Assembly: GCF_025822605.1 (NCBI RefSeq)
Contig: NZ_JACKTY010000012.1
Coordinates: 338,320 to 374,633, forward strand
DNA from: Mycolicibacterium komossense
Lineage (GTDB): Bacteria > Actinomycetota > Actinomycetes > Mycobacteriales > Mycobacteriaceae
DNA: 36,314 nucleotides
Reading direction: 5' to 3'
The notes under the pieces: generated by a model
Seen by the model: only the letters and a program-made list of their open reading frames with translations
Told to the model about the DNA's origin: nothing
The model's database searches: none
Made by a program: the position numbers and the translations under genes
In this document: positions 1 to 6,666 of the stretch, piece by piece
Numbering within the stretch: the stretch's first letter is position 1
Layout of the letters: each line of letters opens with the position of its first letter

Positions 1-132
1 GTCGCCGTTTCTAACGCCCACGGGACCGTGACCGGCGCTGCCGGCGGCGTCCTGCTGCGGCCCTTCGCACGCCTGATCAGTAAGGCTGGTGACAGTGTCA
101 CCACCTACGGTGATCCCTGGAACATGAACTAG
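1..132 (+). CDS. MspA-family outer-membrane porin, C-terminal fragment
   Basis: Frame 1 from the window edge reads 43 residues to a TAG at 130-132 and ends SVTTYGDPWNMN. I recognise this as the C-terminus of MspA of M. smegmatis, which ends SVTTYGEPWNMN; the preceding TVTGAAGGVLLRPFARLI segment also matches. MspA porins are octameric beta-barrel channels of the mycolate outer membrane that admit small hydrophilic solutes. Only the tail is present, so which paralogue (MspA, B, C or D) it is cannot be decided. It is the best taxonomic marker in the window: MspA porins are typical of fast-growing mycobacteria. The fragment is not coupled to the next gene, which begins about 300 bases later. Confidence 0.9.
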   Translation, partial: VAVSNAHGTVTGAAGGVLLRPFARLISKAGDSVTTYGDPWNMN

Positions 133-159
133 CACATGAATTAGCCGATGAACTCGCGT
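124..159 (+). repeat. Three 12-bp imperfect tandem repeats at the porin stop codon
   Basis: Units start at 124, 136 and 148: ATGAACTAGCAC, ATGAATTAGCCG, ATGAACTCGCGT. The first unit contains the porin's last residues and its TAG. The second supplies another in-frame TAG, and a TAA follows in frame shortly after the third. It looks like a micro-duplication of the end of the gene that gives back-up stop codons. Confidence 0.6.
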
Positions 160-205
160 AGGGATTAACGCTCGAAAAGCTTCTCCCTAGCAGAGGAAGT
201 GCAGT

Positions 206-229
206 GGCCCCGTCGGAAACGGCGGGGCC
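206..229 (+). terminator. Probable terminator hairpin after the porin gene
   Basis: GGCCCCGTC at 206-214 pairs with GGCGGGGCC at 221-229 (one G-T wobble) around a GGAAAC loop. No T-tract follows, which is common for mycobacterial hairpin terminators. It lies 74 bases after the porin stop. Assigned on structure and position only. Confidence 0.55.
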
Positions 230-306
230 GCTTGCATGTCCGGCCGACAAAGGATTTCGGGAGATTCTCAGCGCAATTACAGCCGGTATCCATAGGCTGC
301 GCACAG

Positions 307-360
307 GCCCTGAAGGCAACGGTGAAACGCTCTCCCTAGCGTGTCGGTTGCCTTCAGGGC
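307..360. repeat. Long inverted repeat with nested inner stem
   Basis: GCCCTGAAGGCAAC (307-320) is perfectly complementary to GTTGCCTTCAGGGC (347-360), a 14-bp stem. Inside it ACGCT (327-331) pairs with AGCGT (338-342) around CTCCCT. It is a second strong hairpin in the porin-epimerase gap and lies 70 bases before the epimerase start. It could be a second terminator, a leader structure, or a dispersed repeat. The rest of 133-430 holds no gene that I can support. Confidence 0.6.
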
Positions 361-430
361 GTATTCGTATGGGCCGGCCCCATCCAACTCTGCGTCGGTT
401 GCGAATAACCGACGAATCATCAGGAGGAAA

Positions 431-1783
431 ATGGGCATCGAGTACAGCAGCGTCATCGGCCATCCGATCGATGAGGTGTTTGGGTGGCACGGCCGGCCGG
501 GCGCCTTCCTCCGGCTCATCCCGCCGTGGCAGCCGATGACTGCCGTGCAGGAAGCATCCTCGCTGGCCGACGGCACCGCCATTCTCGGCCTGCCCGGCGG
601 CCTGCGCTGGGTGGCCCAGCACAACGCGGCGGCCTATGACCCACCGCACCGCTTCGTCGACGAACTGTCGAGCTCAGGTCCGCGATCGTGGCCGGCGCGG
701 GTTATCGGGCACTGGCGTCACACCCACGAGTTCACCGATCACGTCGACGGCACCACACTGATGCACGACACCGTCGACACCCCGGTTCCTGGGGCGGCGC
801 TGCGCTCCACGTTCGTCTATCGGCACCGTCAGCTCGCCGACGACCTGGCCGCACACCAGGTCGCCGCCCGGCACCGTCCGGAGCCGATGGTGGTCGGCGT
901 GACAGGGGCATCCGGGCTGGTCGGCTCGGCGCTGTGCGCGCTGCTCACTACCGGCGGGCATCGGGTGATCCGGCTGGTGCGTCGCCCCGCGACGGGTCCC
1001 CTTGAGCGGCAATGGCGTCCGGATCAACCGGCCGCGGACGTGCTTGCGGGTCTCGACGCCGTTGTCCACCTGGCCGGTACCTCGATCGCGGGCCGATTCA
1101 CCGATGCGCACAAGACTGAGATCCGGGACAGCCGCATCGAGCCGACGCGGCGGCTCGCCGAGGTAGCGGCCGCGACGACGGACGGTCCACGGGTATTCGT
1201 CAGCGCGTCGGCAGTGGGTTACTACGGCTACGACCGCGGGGACGCCCTGCTCTGCGAGGAGAGTTCCCGCGGCGACGGCTTCCTCGCCGACGTGGTTGCG
1301 GACTGGGAAGCGGCCACCGGGCCTGCCGCGGCGGCGGGTCTGCGGGTGGTCGCCGTCCGCACCGGGATCGTGCAGGCCGCTCGCGGCGGCACGTTGAGGC
1401 TGTTGCGGCCGCTGTTCTCCGCGGGGCTGGGTGGGCGGCTCGGCAGCGGTAGGCAATGGTTGTCCTGGATCGGCCTCGACGACCTGATCGACATCTACTA
1501 CCGGGCGTTATACGACGACCGCCTGACCGGACCGGTCAACGCGGTCGGGCCCAACCCGGTGCGCAACACCGAGTACACCGCGGCGCTGGCCAGGGTGCTG
1601 CACCGGCCCGCACTATTACCGGTGCCGTCGTTCGGGCCGCGATTACTGCTGGGAGCCGAAGGGGTCCGCGAACTCGCCGAAGCCGATCAGCGGGTACTGC
1701 CGACCAAACTGCTGACCCTCGACCATCGGTTCCGGCACGCCGCGATCGCGGACGCGCTGGCGCACCAGCTCGGCCACGAATGA
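431..1783 (+). CDS. TIGR01777-family NAD(P)-dependent epimerase/dehydratase with N-terminal SRPBCC-like domain
   Basis: Start ATG 431 is preceded by CAGGAGG at 421-427; a longer open frame upstream runs through the hairpin and is unlikely. The protein has 450 residues. Residues 1-145 look like a START/SRPBCC (cyclase/dehydrase-like) domain. From about 155 there is an extended-SDR Rossmann fold with GASGLVG for nucleotide binding, then an SDR core containing YYGYDRG. The C-terminal RPALLPVPSFGPRLLLG region through the end is the DUF1731 tail typical of the YfcH/TIGR01777 group. The SRPBCC-SDR fusion is a familiar actinobacterial form. Substrate is unknown. It stands alone on this strand and its TGA abuts the convergent amidotransferase with no gap. 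Confidence 0.85.
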   Translation: MGIEYSSVIGHPIDEVFGWHGRPGAFLRLIPPWQPMTAVQEASSLADGTAILGLPGGLRWVAQHNAAAYDPPHRFVDELSSSGPRSWPARVIGHWRHTHEFTDHVDGTTLMHDTVDTPVPGAALRSTFVYRHRQLADDLAAHQVAARHRPEPMVVGVTGASGLVGSALCALLTTGGHRVIRLVRRPATGPLERQWRPDQPAADVLAGLDAVVHLAGTSIAGRFTDAHKTEIRDSRIEPTRRLAEVAAATTDGPRVFVSASAVGYYGYDRGDALLCEESSRGDGFLADVVADWEAATGPAAAAGLRVVAVRTGIVQAARGGTLRLLRPLFSAGLGGRLGSGRQWLSWIGLDDLIDIYYRALYDDRLTGPVNAVGPNPVRNTEYTAALARVLHRPALLPVPSFGPRLLLGAEGVRELAEADQRVLPTKLLTLDHRFRHAAIADALAHQLGHE

Positions 1784-2503
1784 TCAGGACTGGCGCGAGC
1801 CGTGCGCGACCTGATCGAGGAATCCGGTGACCAGTGTGCGAACTCGTGCCGCTGCCGCATCGCCCTCGAGGGCGGTCCTGATTCGCAGCTCGTCGATATC
1901 GACACCGAAACGGCTCACGTCGTGGTTCGTCTGGTCGGCTAACCAGCACTCAAGGAGTGGGCTGTCGAGTTCCGGGTGAAACTGCAATGCCAAGATCGGG
2001 CCGATGACGAAAGCTTGCGAGGCTTGGGCGTTCCTGGCGACCTCGGTGGCTCCCGGCGGCAAGGTGAAACGATCCGAATGCCATTCGAACCACGGTCCAG
2101 ACGGAACGAAATCACTGTCACTGTCGATGTGATACCAGCCGAGCTCCGGTGCCGGGGAGCGGCCCACTGTTCCGCCCAACGCCTGAGCGATCAGTTGACC
2201 TCCGAAGCACACGCCGAGCACACCGACCCCTGCATCGGCGGCCTTGCGGATCAGCTGCATCTCGTCGCCTACCCAGGTTCCGCGCAGCGCGTCGTCGTAG
2301 ACCGACCACCGCGAACCCAGCGGAACGATGACGTCATAGCCTGTCGGATCAGGAAACTCGACGTCGGCAGCGGGGTTGTCGACACGGTCGGCAGGAACCG
2401 CCTCGCACGTATCGATGTCGAAGCCGTTCTCGACGAACACATCGCCGAGAAGTGCCTCGGATGCGTCGGGATCGTTGTAGATGAACAACACCTTGCGCGC
2501 CAC
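1784..2503 (-). CDS. Class I glutamine amidotransferase-like protein
   Basis: The 239-residue protein has the class I GATase triad: Cys99 in GVCFGGQ, and His176 and Glu178 in LQFHPELD. It consists of one amidotransferase domain without a synthase partner, resembling the GMP-synthase-amidotransferase-like (GuaA N-terminal type) stand-alone proteins. Such proteins release ammonia from glutamine for an unknown acceptor, or hydrolyse gamma-glutamyl compounds. Start GTG 2503 is chosen because the conserved beta-strand KVLFIYND follows directly; the ribosome binding site is weak. It lies 25 bases after the stop of the upstream lipoprotein gene on the same strand, so co-transcription is likely. Confidence 0.8.
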   Translation of the reverse strand: MARKVLFIYNDPDASEALLGDVFVENGFDIDTCEAVPADRVDNPAADVEFPDPTGYDVIVPLGSRWSVYDDALRGTWVGDEMQLIRKAADAGVGVLGVCFGGQLIAQALGGTVGRSPAPELGWYHIDSDSDFVPSGPWFEWHSDRFTLPPGATEVARNAQASQAFVIGPILALQFHPELDSPLLECWLADQTNHDVSRFGVDIDELRIRTALEGDAAAARVRTLVTGFLDQVAHGSRQS

Positions 2504-2528
2504 GGCGTTGACGATACTGGTCCGCTCG

Positions 2529-3749
2529 CTAGTTGGTTGGCGGCACCGGTGGCGCATCGTCGGGGGCGAGCGCCGTCGCGATCTTGCGGAACAGACTGTC
2601 GCCGCCGTTCGCGTAGCTCCCGTGGTCGTCGAAAGCGGCTTCGTCGTAGGTGACCGCGGCGGCGATCGCGATTTTCCGCGAGGGCAGATACGCCTCCACC
2701 GCGGCGTAGCCACTGAACAACGGGTTCTGCAGCAGCCAGTCGCCGGAGATCACGATGCCGTAGCCGTAGGTATAGATATCAGTCATCGCCGCGCAGGTGG
2801 TGCAGCCGGGTTGGGCGTGGGTCTTGCCACGCAGATCGGTCGCAACCATCAACCGGTAGGACTCCGGCGAGAGCAGTTCGCCCGAGCCGATGCCCCGCGC
2901 GGTGGCCTCCATATCGAAGATGTTCGTGGTCTGGATCGCCCCGTGGGTGATGGTCCACGACGGGTTCCAGTACGTCGACTCCTCGTAGAACGGGGCGCTC
3001 GGCGGGATCTTCAGCTCCTCGCGGCGCTCCGAGCTGAACGCGTGCAGGACCGGCTCGGGAATCTCGGCGGTGACCGAGTTCGCGGTATTGGTCAGGTGCA
3101 GCGGGTCAAGAATATTGTCCTGCAACAGTTTCGGCATCTGCTCGCCGGTTGCCTTCTCCAGGGCCAGGCCGAGCAGTACGTAGTTGGTGTGGGCGTAGTT
3201 CCAGTTTGTGCCCGGTGCGTACTGCAATGGCTTGTCGACGGCGAAGGCGAGCAGCTCCTGTGGTGTCCACTGCCGGAACGGGTTGGCATAGGTGGCCGCG
3301 GCGAACGCGTCGTTGTCGATGACGTAATCGACGTACCCCGAGGTCATCTGGGCGAGCTGACCCAAGGTCACCTGATCGGAATGGGGGACCTCGGGCAGCC
3401 AGGTCGACAACCTGTCGTCGAGGCTGACCTTGCCCGCGTCGACGAGCTTCAGCAGCAGCGTCGACACGTAGGAGATGGCCACTGCTCCGTTGCGGAAATG
3501 CATATCGGTGGTGGCGGGCACCCCCGTCATCGAGTCGCCGAGCGCGGCTGTCACCACGTCCTTGCCGTCGATCGTCACCCGCACGATCGCGGATTTCAGA
3601 TGCTCGGCGGCCATCGTGTCGCGCACGATGTTCAGGACCGTCTCGGCCTGCGCGGAGGCCGGGGCGGTCGGCGGGTTCTCCGGTGACGAGCAGGCGGCCA
3701 GCAACGTCACCACGCCGACGAGGCCGGCAACCCGGCGGATCTCAGACAT
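2529..3749 (-). CDS. Beta-lactamase-fold (serine hydrolase-like) lipoprotein, catalytic motifs lost
   Basis: The product has 406 residues from ATG 3749. The N-terminus MSEIRRVAGLVGVVTLLAAC is a lipoprotein signal with an LAAC lipobox, so it should be anchored outside the cytoplasmic membrane. The body follows the class C beta-lactamase/DD-peptidase/esterase family: LVDAGKVSLDDRL, the TSGY turn, and NYAHTNYVLLG. The catalytic elements are changed. Where the family has G-S-x-x-K this protein reads GAVAI, so nucleophile Ser and base Lys are Ala and Ile. The Y-x-N motif reads Y-A-H, and the C-terminal H-x-G is missing around LFSGYAAV. It is therefore probably a non-catalytic binding or scaffold protein. 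An alternative ATG at 3788 would put 13 residues before the signal and is less likely. Confidence 0.75.
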   Translation of the reverse strand: MSEIRRVAGLVGVVTLLAACSSPENPPTAPASAQAETVLNIVRDTMAAEHLKSAIVRVTIDGKDVVTAALGDSMTGVPATTDMHFRNGAVAISYVSTLLLKLVDAGKVSLDDRLSTWLPEVPHSDQVTLGQLAQMTSGYVDYVIDNDAFAAATYANPFRQWTPQELLAFAVDKPLQYAPGTNWNYAHTNYVLLGLALEKATGEQMPKLLQDNILDPLHLTNTANSVTAEIPEPVLHAFSSERREELKIPPSAPFYEESTYWNPSWTITHGAIQTTNIFDMEATARGIGSGELLSPESYRLMVATDLRGKTHAQPGCTTCAAMTDIYTYGYGIVISGDWLLQNPLFSGYAAVEAYLPSRKIAIAAAVTYDEAAFDDHGSYANGGDSLFRKIATALAPDDAPPVPPTN

Positions 3750-3914
3750 GGGGTCGAGCTTGGCAGTCGACGGGTCGATCGGCACCATTTCGCCGAACTC
3801 GAGCAGATCGTGTCGCGAATTGTTTGGCCCGCATCACTTTTAGCCGACGTGGCCGTAATCTCCGGGTACCGGGTTGGTGAAGGAGCGGACGAGCGCCCAG
3901 GGGCGATGAGTCCG

Positions 3915-4070
3915 ATGCCGGAGTTCCGCTCGGTGGAAGCCAGGAAGTATCTCGAGGTCGACGGAGTCGGGAAGTGCGTCGAATTGGTTTGGGAATCTGG
4001 CAGTTCGGTTCCCGCGAGTGGGGCCAAGGCGATTCCTATGCTGCTGGTGCCGGCCGTGAAACGGCACAGA
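3915..4070 (+). pseudogene. Remnant of an aldo/keto reductase N-terminus
   Basis: Starting at ATG 3915 one frame reads MPEFRSVEARKYLEV, resembling the usual start of an aldo/keto reductase (MEFRxLGRSGLxV). Another frame then reads RIGLGIWQFGSREWGQGDSY, close to the IGLGTWQFG segment of that family. The two parts are in different frames, and everything after about residue 50 is missing, so this is a decayed stub. The rest of the 3750-4215 gap holds only the operator-like site before the phosphofructokinase gene. Confidence 0.55.
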
Positions 4071-4172
4071 GGGTCCGCACGGAGCTGCCTCCGCTGCCGT
4101 TGTCGGCAAGATCATGCCGATCGCGACATGTCTGGTGGCTCGTCCTGCGCTGGCTCCAATAGGTCAGGTCTG

Positions 4173-4190
4173 GTATATACAACTATGTAC
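4173..4190. promoter_or_regulatory. Candidate GntR operator, site 1 (kinase promoter)
   Basis: The stretch GTATATAC-AA-CTATGTAC lies 26-43 bases before the start of the PFK-like gene. Octamer GTATATAC is a perfect palindrome and recurs at 15352 and 23803. ACAACTAT here also matches ACAACTAT in the site before the aldolase gene. Very AT-rich against its surroundings. Confidence 0.55.
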
Positions 4191-4215
4191 AAGTAACTAG
4201 ATTGTGGGAGCTCCG

Positions 4216-5325
4216 ATGGCATTCTCCGCAGTGTCGGCACCGGCCCGGCAGAACACATCCCGACCGCGCGGCCTCACCCGCGTCGGTCTACTCACCAGCG
4301 GTGGTGATTGCCCGGGACTGAACTCCGTGATCCGCGGTGCGGTTCTCAAAGGCATCGCCTATCACCAGCAGAACTATGTCGGCTTTCGCGACGGCTGGCG
4401 CGGCGTGGTGGAGGGCGACATCGTGGACCTCACCCGCGCCGGCGTGAATGGGATTGCCCGCCAGGGCGGCACCGTGCTGGGTACCAGTCGTACCAACCCG
4501 TTCGCCGGCGGCGGCGGTGTGGAGCAGGTGGCGGACACCCTGGCGCGGCTGGGTATCGATGCGGTCATCGCGATCGGCGGTGAAGGTACCTTGGCGGCCG
4601 CACTGAAGCTCAGCGCGCATGGGATCCACATCGTCGGGGTGCCCAAGACCATCGACAACGATCTAGGCGGTACCGACTACACCTTCGGATTCGCCACCGC
4701 GGTCGAGATCGCCACCGAGGCCATGGACCGGCTGCGCACCACCGGCGACTCGCATAGTCGCTGCATGATCGCCGAGGTGATGGGCCGGCACGCGGGATGG
4801 ATTGCGCTGCATGCCGGTATTGCCGCCAGCGCCGACGCGATCCTCATCCCGGAACGACGCACCAGCTTGGAGACCATCTGTCGCTGGGTCAGTGAGGCGC
4901 AGACCCAGGGCACCGCTCCACTGGTGGTGGTTGCCGAGGGATTCGTGCCTGACCACGCCGATGATCCGCACTCAGAGCGCGGGTTAGACAGCTTCGGTCG
5001 GCAGCGCCTCGGCGGCATCGGCGAACAACTGGCGCCCATGATCGAGGAAGTAACCGGTATCGAGACTAGGGCGACGACGCTGGGACACATCCAGCGCGGC
5101 GGGGTGCCGAGCGCATATGACCGCGTCCTGGCCACCCGATTGGGCACGGCCGCAGCCGATTTGGTGGCACGCCGGGGCTGGGGGCGGATGGTGGCGTTGC
5201 AGGGTGTCGAGGTAGTCGACGTGGATCTGCGGGCGGCCCTGGCCGAGCTGAAGACCGTGCCGGGACATCTGTACGACGAGGCCGCAATGCTCTTCGGCGG
5301 GCCCGGCATCACCGCTATCGCGTGA
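4216..5325 (+). CDS. 6-phosphofructokinase-family kinase (PfkA-like)
   Basis: The protein has 369 residues from ATG 4216, with GGGAG at 4206-4210; a GTG at 4204 is possible but would sit on the Shine-Dalgarno. Family motifs in order: GGDCPGLNSVIRG (phosphate binding), GGEGTLAAALK, PKTIDNDLGGTDYTFGF (catalytic Asp in TIDND), and MGRHAGWIA. The Gly in GGEGT corresponds to Gly104 of ATP-dependent enzymes, while Lys in PKTIDND corresponds to Lys124 of PPi enzymes. That mixed G/K pattern is known from ATP-using actinobacterial PFKs. In glycolysis the enzyme phosphorylates fructose-6-P at C1. In this island it may phosphorylate another ketose phosphate to a bisphosphate for the aldolase or RLP. An operator-like site lies just upstream. 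It converges on the E2 gene. Confidence 0.88.
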   Translation: MAFSAVSAPARQNTSRPRGLTRVGLLTSGGDCPGLNSVIRGAVLKGIAYHQQNYVGFRDGWRGVVEGDIVDLTRAGVNGIARQGGTVLGTSRTNPFAGGGGVEQVADTLARLGIDAVIAIGGEGTLAAALKLSAHGIHIVGVPKTIDNDLGGTDYTFGFATAVEIATEAMDRLRTTGDSHSRCMIAEVMGRHAGWIALHAGIAASADAILIPERRTSLETICRWVSEAQTQGTAPLVVVAEGFVPDHADDPHSERGLDSFGRQRLGGIGEQLAPMIEEVTGIETRATTLGHIQRGGVPSAYDRVLATRLGTAAADLVARRGWGRMVALQGVEVVDVDLRAALAELKTVPGHLYDEAAMLFGGPGITAIA

Positions 5326-5355
5326 CGCCGGACCCGCCGAATGGGTCGTGCTGAG

Positions 5356-6636
5356 CTACAACAGGATCGACATGGGCGCGGCCACCAAGGCCGCCAGCCG
5401 GTCCAGCCACCGGGCGGCAACAGCGCCGTCGGCCGCTCGGTGGTCGACCGATAGCGTCACGGAGACCACCGTGCCCGCAACGATCGAATCGTCCGGCGCG
5501 ACCACCGGTCGCTTACCGGCCGCGCCGATCGCCAGGATCGCGGCCTGCGGCGGGTTGATGATGGCGGCGAATTCGTCGACACCGAACATGCCCAGGTTGG
5601 AGATCGTCAGCGTGCCGCCCTCTAGCTCGGACTGCTGCAGCCGGCCTGCATTCGCCCGGGATATAGCGTCCTTGACAGTCGCCGACAAGGTGGACAGCGA
5701 CAACGATTCCACTCCGCGCACGGTTGGCGTGACCAGACCGCGCTCACTGGCCACTGCCACCGACACGTCGGCGCGCTCGTAGGACAGCATGGCGTCGTCG
5801 GTCCACACCACGTTCATCTCGGGCACATCGACCAGCGCCCGGCCGGCCGCCTTGATGAAGAAGTCGTTGACCGAGATTCGTTGACTGGCTTGGCTGTTGA
5901 CCTCGTTACGCAACGTCAGCAGGGCGTCCACCCGCAGGTGCCGGGTCAGATAGAAGTGCGGTGCGGTGCGCTTGCTCTCCTGCAGCCGAGACGCGATGGT
6001 CCGGCGCAACTTGCTGTGCGGGGTTACTGTGCTCGCGCCTGCCTCGGACACCACCGCCGGGGCTGCGGCGGGTTTGGGCTCCGGGGACGCCACTGGGGCG
6101 ACCGGCACGGCTGCGGCGGCGGCACGCACGTCGTCGCGCAGGATCCGGCCATTGGGGCCGGACCCGGTGAGGGTCACCAGGTCGACGTCCAGTTCGGTCG
6201 CGATCCGGCGGGCGAGCGGGCTGGCGAAGATCCTTCCTGACCCGTTCCCGTTCGCGGAAGTGGGTGCCGGAGCCCCGGAGCTGGCCGGAACCGGTTCGGG
6301 GGTGACGATCTCGGCGGCCGCGAAGGCCACCGGTGCGGCAGGCGCGGCAGCGCCCCGGACCTGGGCGACAAGTTCGTCGGCAGCCGCCGTCGACTCTCCG
6401 GGCTCCCGCAGCACCGCTATCGGATCTCCGACGGGCACCGTGGAGCCCGGCTCCACCAGTAGTGCGTGCACCACGGCGTCGTCATCGACCTCGATCTCGA
6501 CGAGGGCCTTCTCGGTTTCGACCGAGGCCACCACGTCTCCGGCCTTCAGGCTGGCCCCGGCCTGCACCGACCAGGCGTCCAGCAGTGCCTCGTCGGAATC
6601 GGCGGAGACCCCGGGCATTCTCAGCAGGCGTGCCAC
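5356..6636 (-). CDS. Dihydrolipoamide acyltransferase, E2 of a 2-oxoacid dehydrogenase complex
   Basis: The protein has 426 residues. Residues 1-80 form one lipoyl domain with lipoylation site Lys43 in ETEKA. An Ala/Pro-rich linker leads to a peripheral-subunit-binding domain at about 135-172 (FASPLARRIATEL to GRILRDDV). The catalytic domain runs from about 205 to the end, with the acyltransferase motif DHRAADG giving His399 and Asp403. The enzyme transfers the acyl group from lipoyl-Lys to CoA. The GTG start at 6636 has AAAGGA upstream. It follows E1 by 30 bases on the same strand. Because the E1 is of the alpha-beta fused branched-chain/acetoin/pyruvate type, the acyl group (acetyl or other) is not fixed by sequence. 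Confidence 0.9.
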   Translation of the reverse strand: MARLLRMPGVSADSDEALLDAWSVQAGASLKAGDVVASVETEKALVEIEVDDDAVVHALLVEPGSTVPVGDPIAVLREPGESTAAADELVAQVRGAAAPAAPVAFAAAEIVTPEPVPASSGAPAPTSANGNGSGRIFASPLARRIATELDVDLVTLTGSGPNGRILRDDVRAAAAAVPVAPVASPEPKPAAAPAVVSEAGASTVTPHSKLRRTIASRLQESKRTAPHFYLTRHLRVDALLTLRNEVNSQASQRISVNDFFIKAAGRALVDVPEMNVVWTDDAMLSYERADVSVAVASERGLVTPTVRGVESLSLSTLSATVKDAISRANAGRLQQSELEGGTLTISNLGMFGVDEFAAIINPPQAAILAIGAAGKRPVVAPDDSIVAGTVVSVTLSVDHRAADGAVAARWLDRLAALVAAPMSILL

Positions 6637-6666
6637 GCGTGCGTCCTTTCTTAAAAGTGAAGAGTG

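Noticed and set aside
2481..3686. 401-codon plus-strand frame opposite the lipoprotein gene
   Set aside because: Arg/Gly/Val-rich composition and no motifs; the minus strand has a lipobox and beta-lactamase-fold segments.
3810..4196. 128-codon plus-strand frame in the gap before the PFK gene
   Set aside because: Only a short inner part resembles an aldo/keto reductase start, and homology leaves the frame; treated as a remnant, not a gene.
5331..5347. Terminator between the PFK and E2 genes
   Set aside because: Only a 5-bp stem (GACCC/GGGTC) is present; too weak to annotate.
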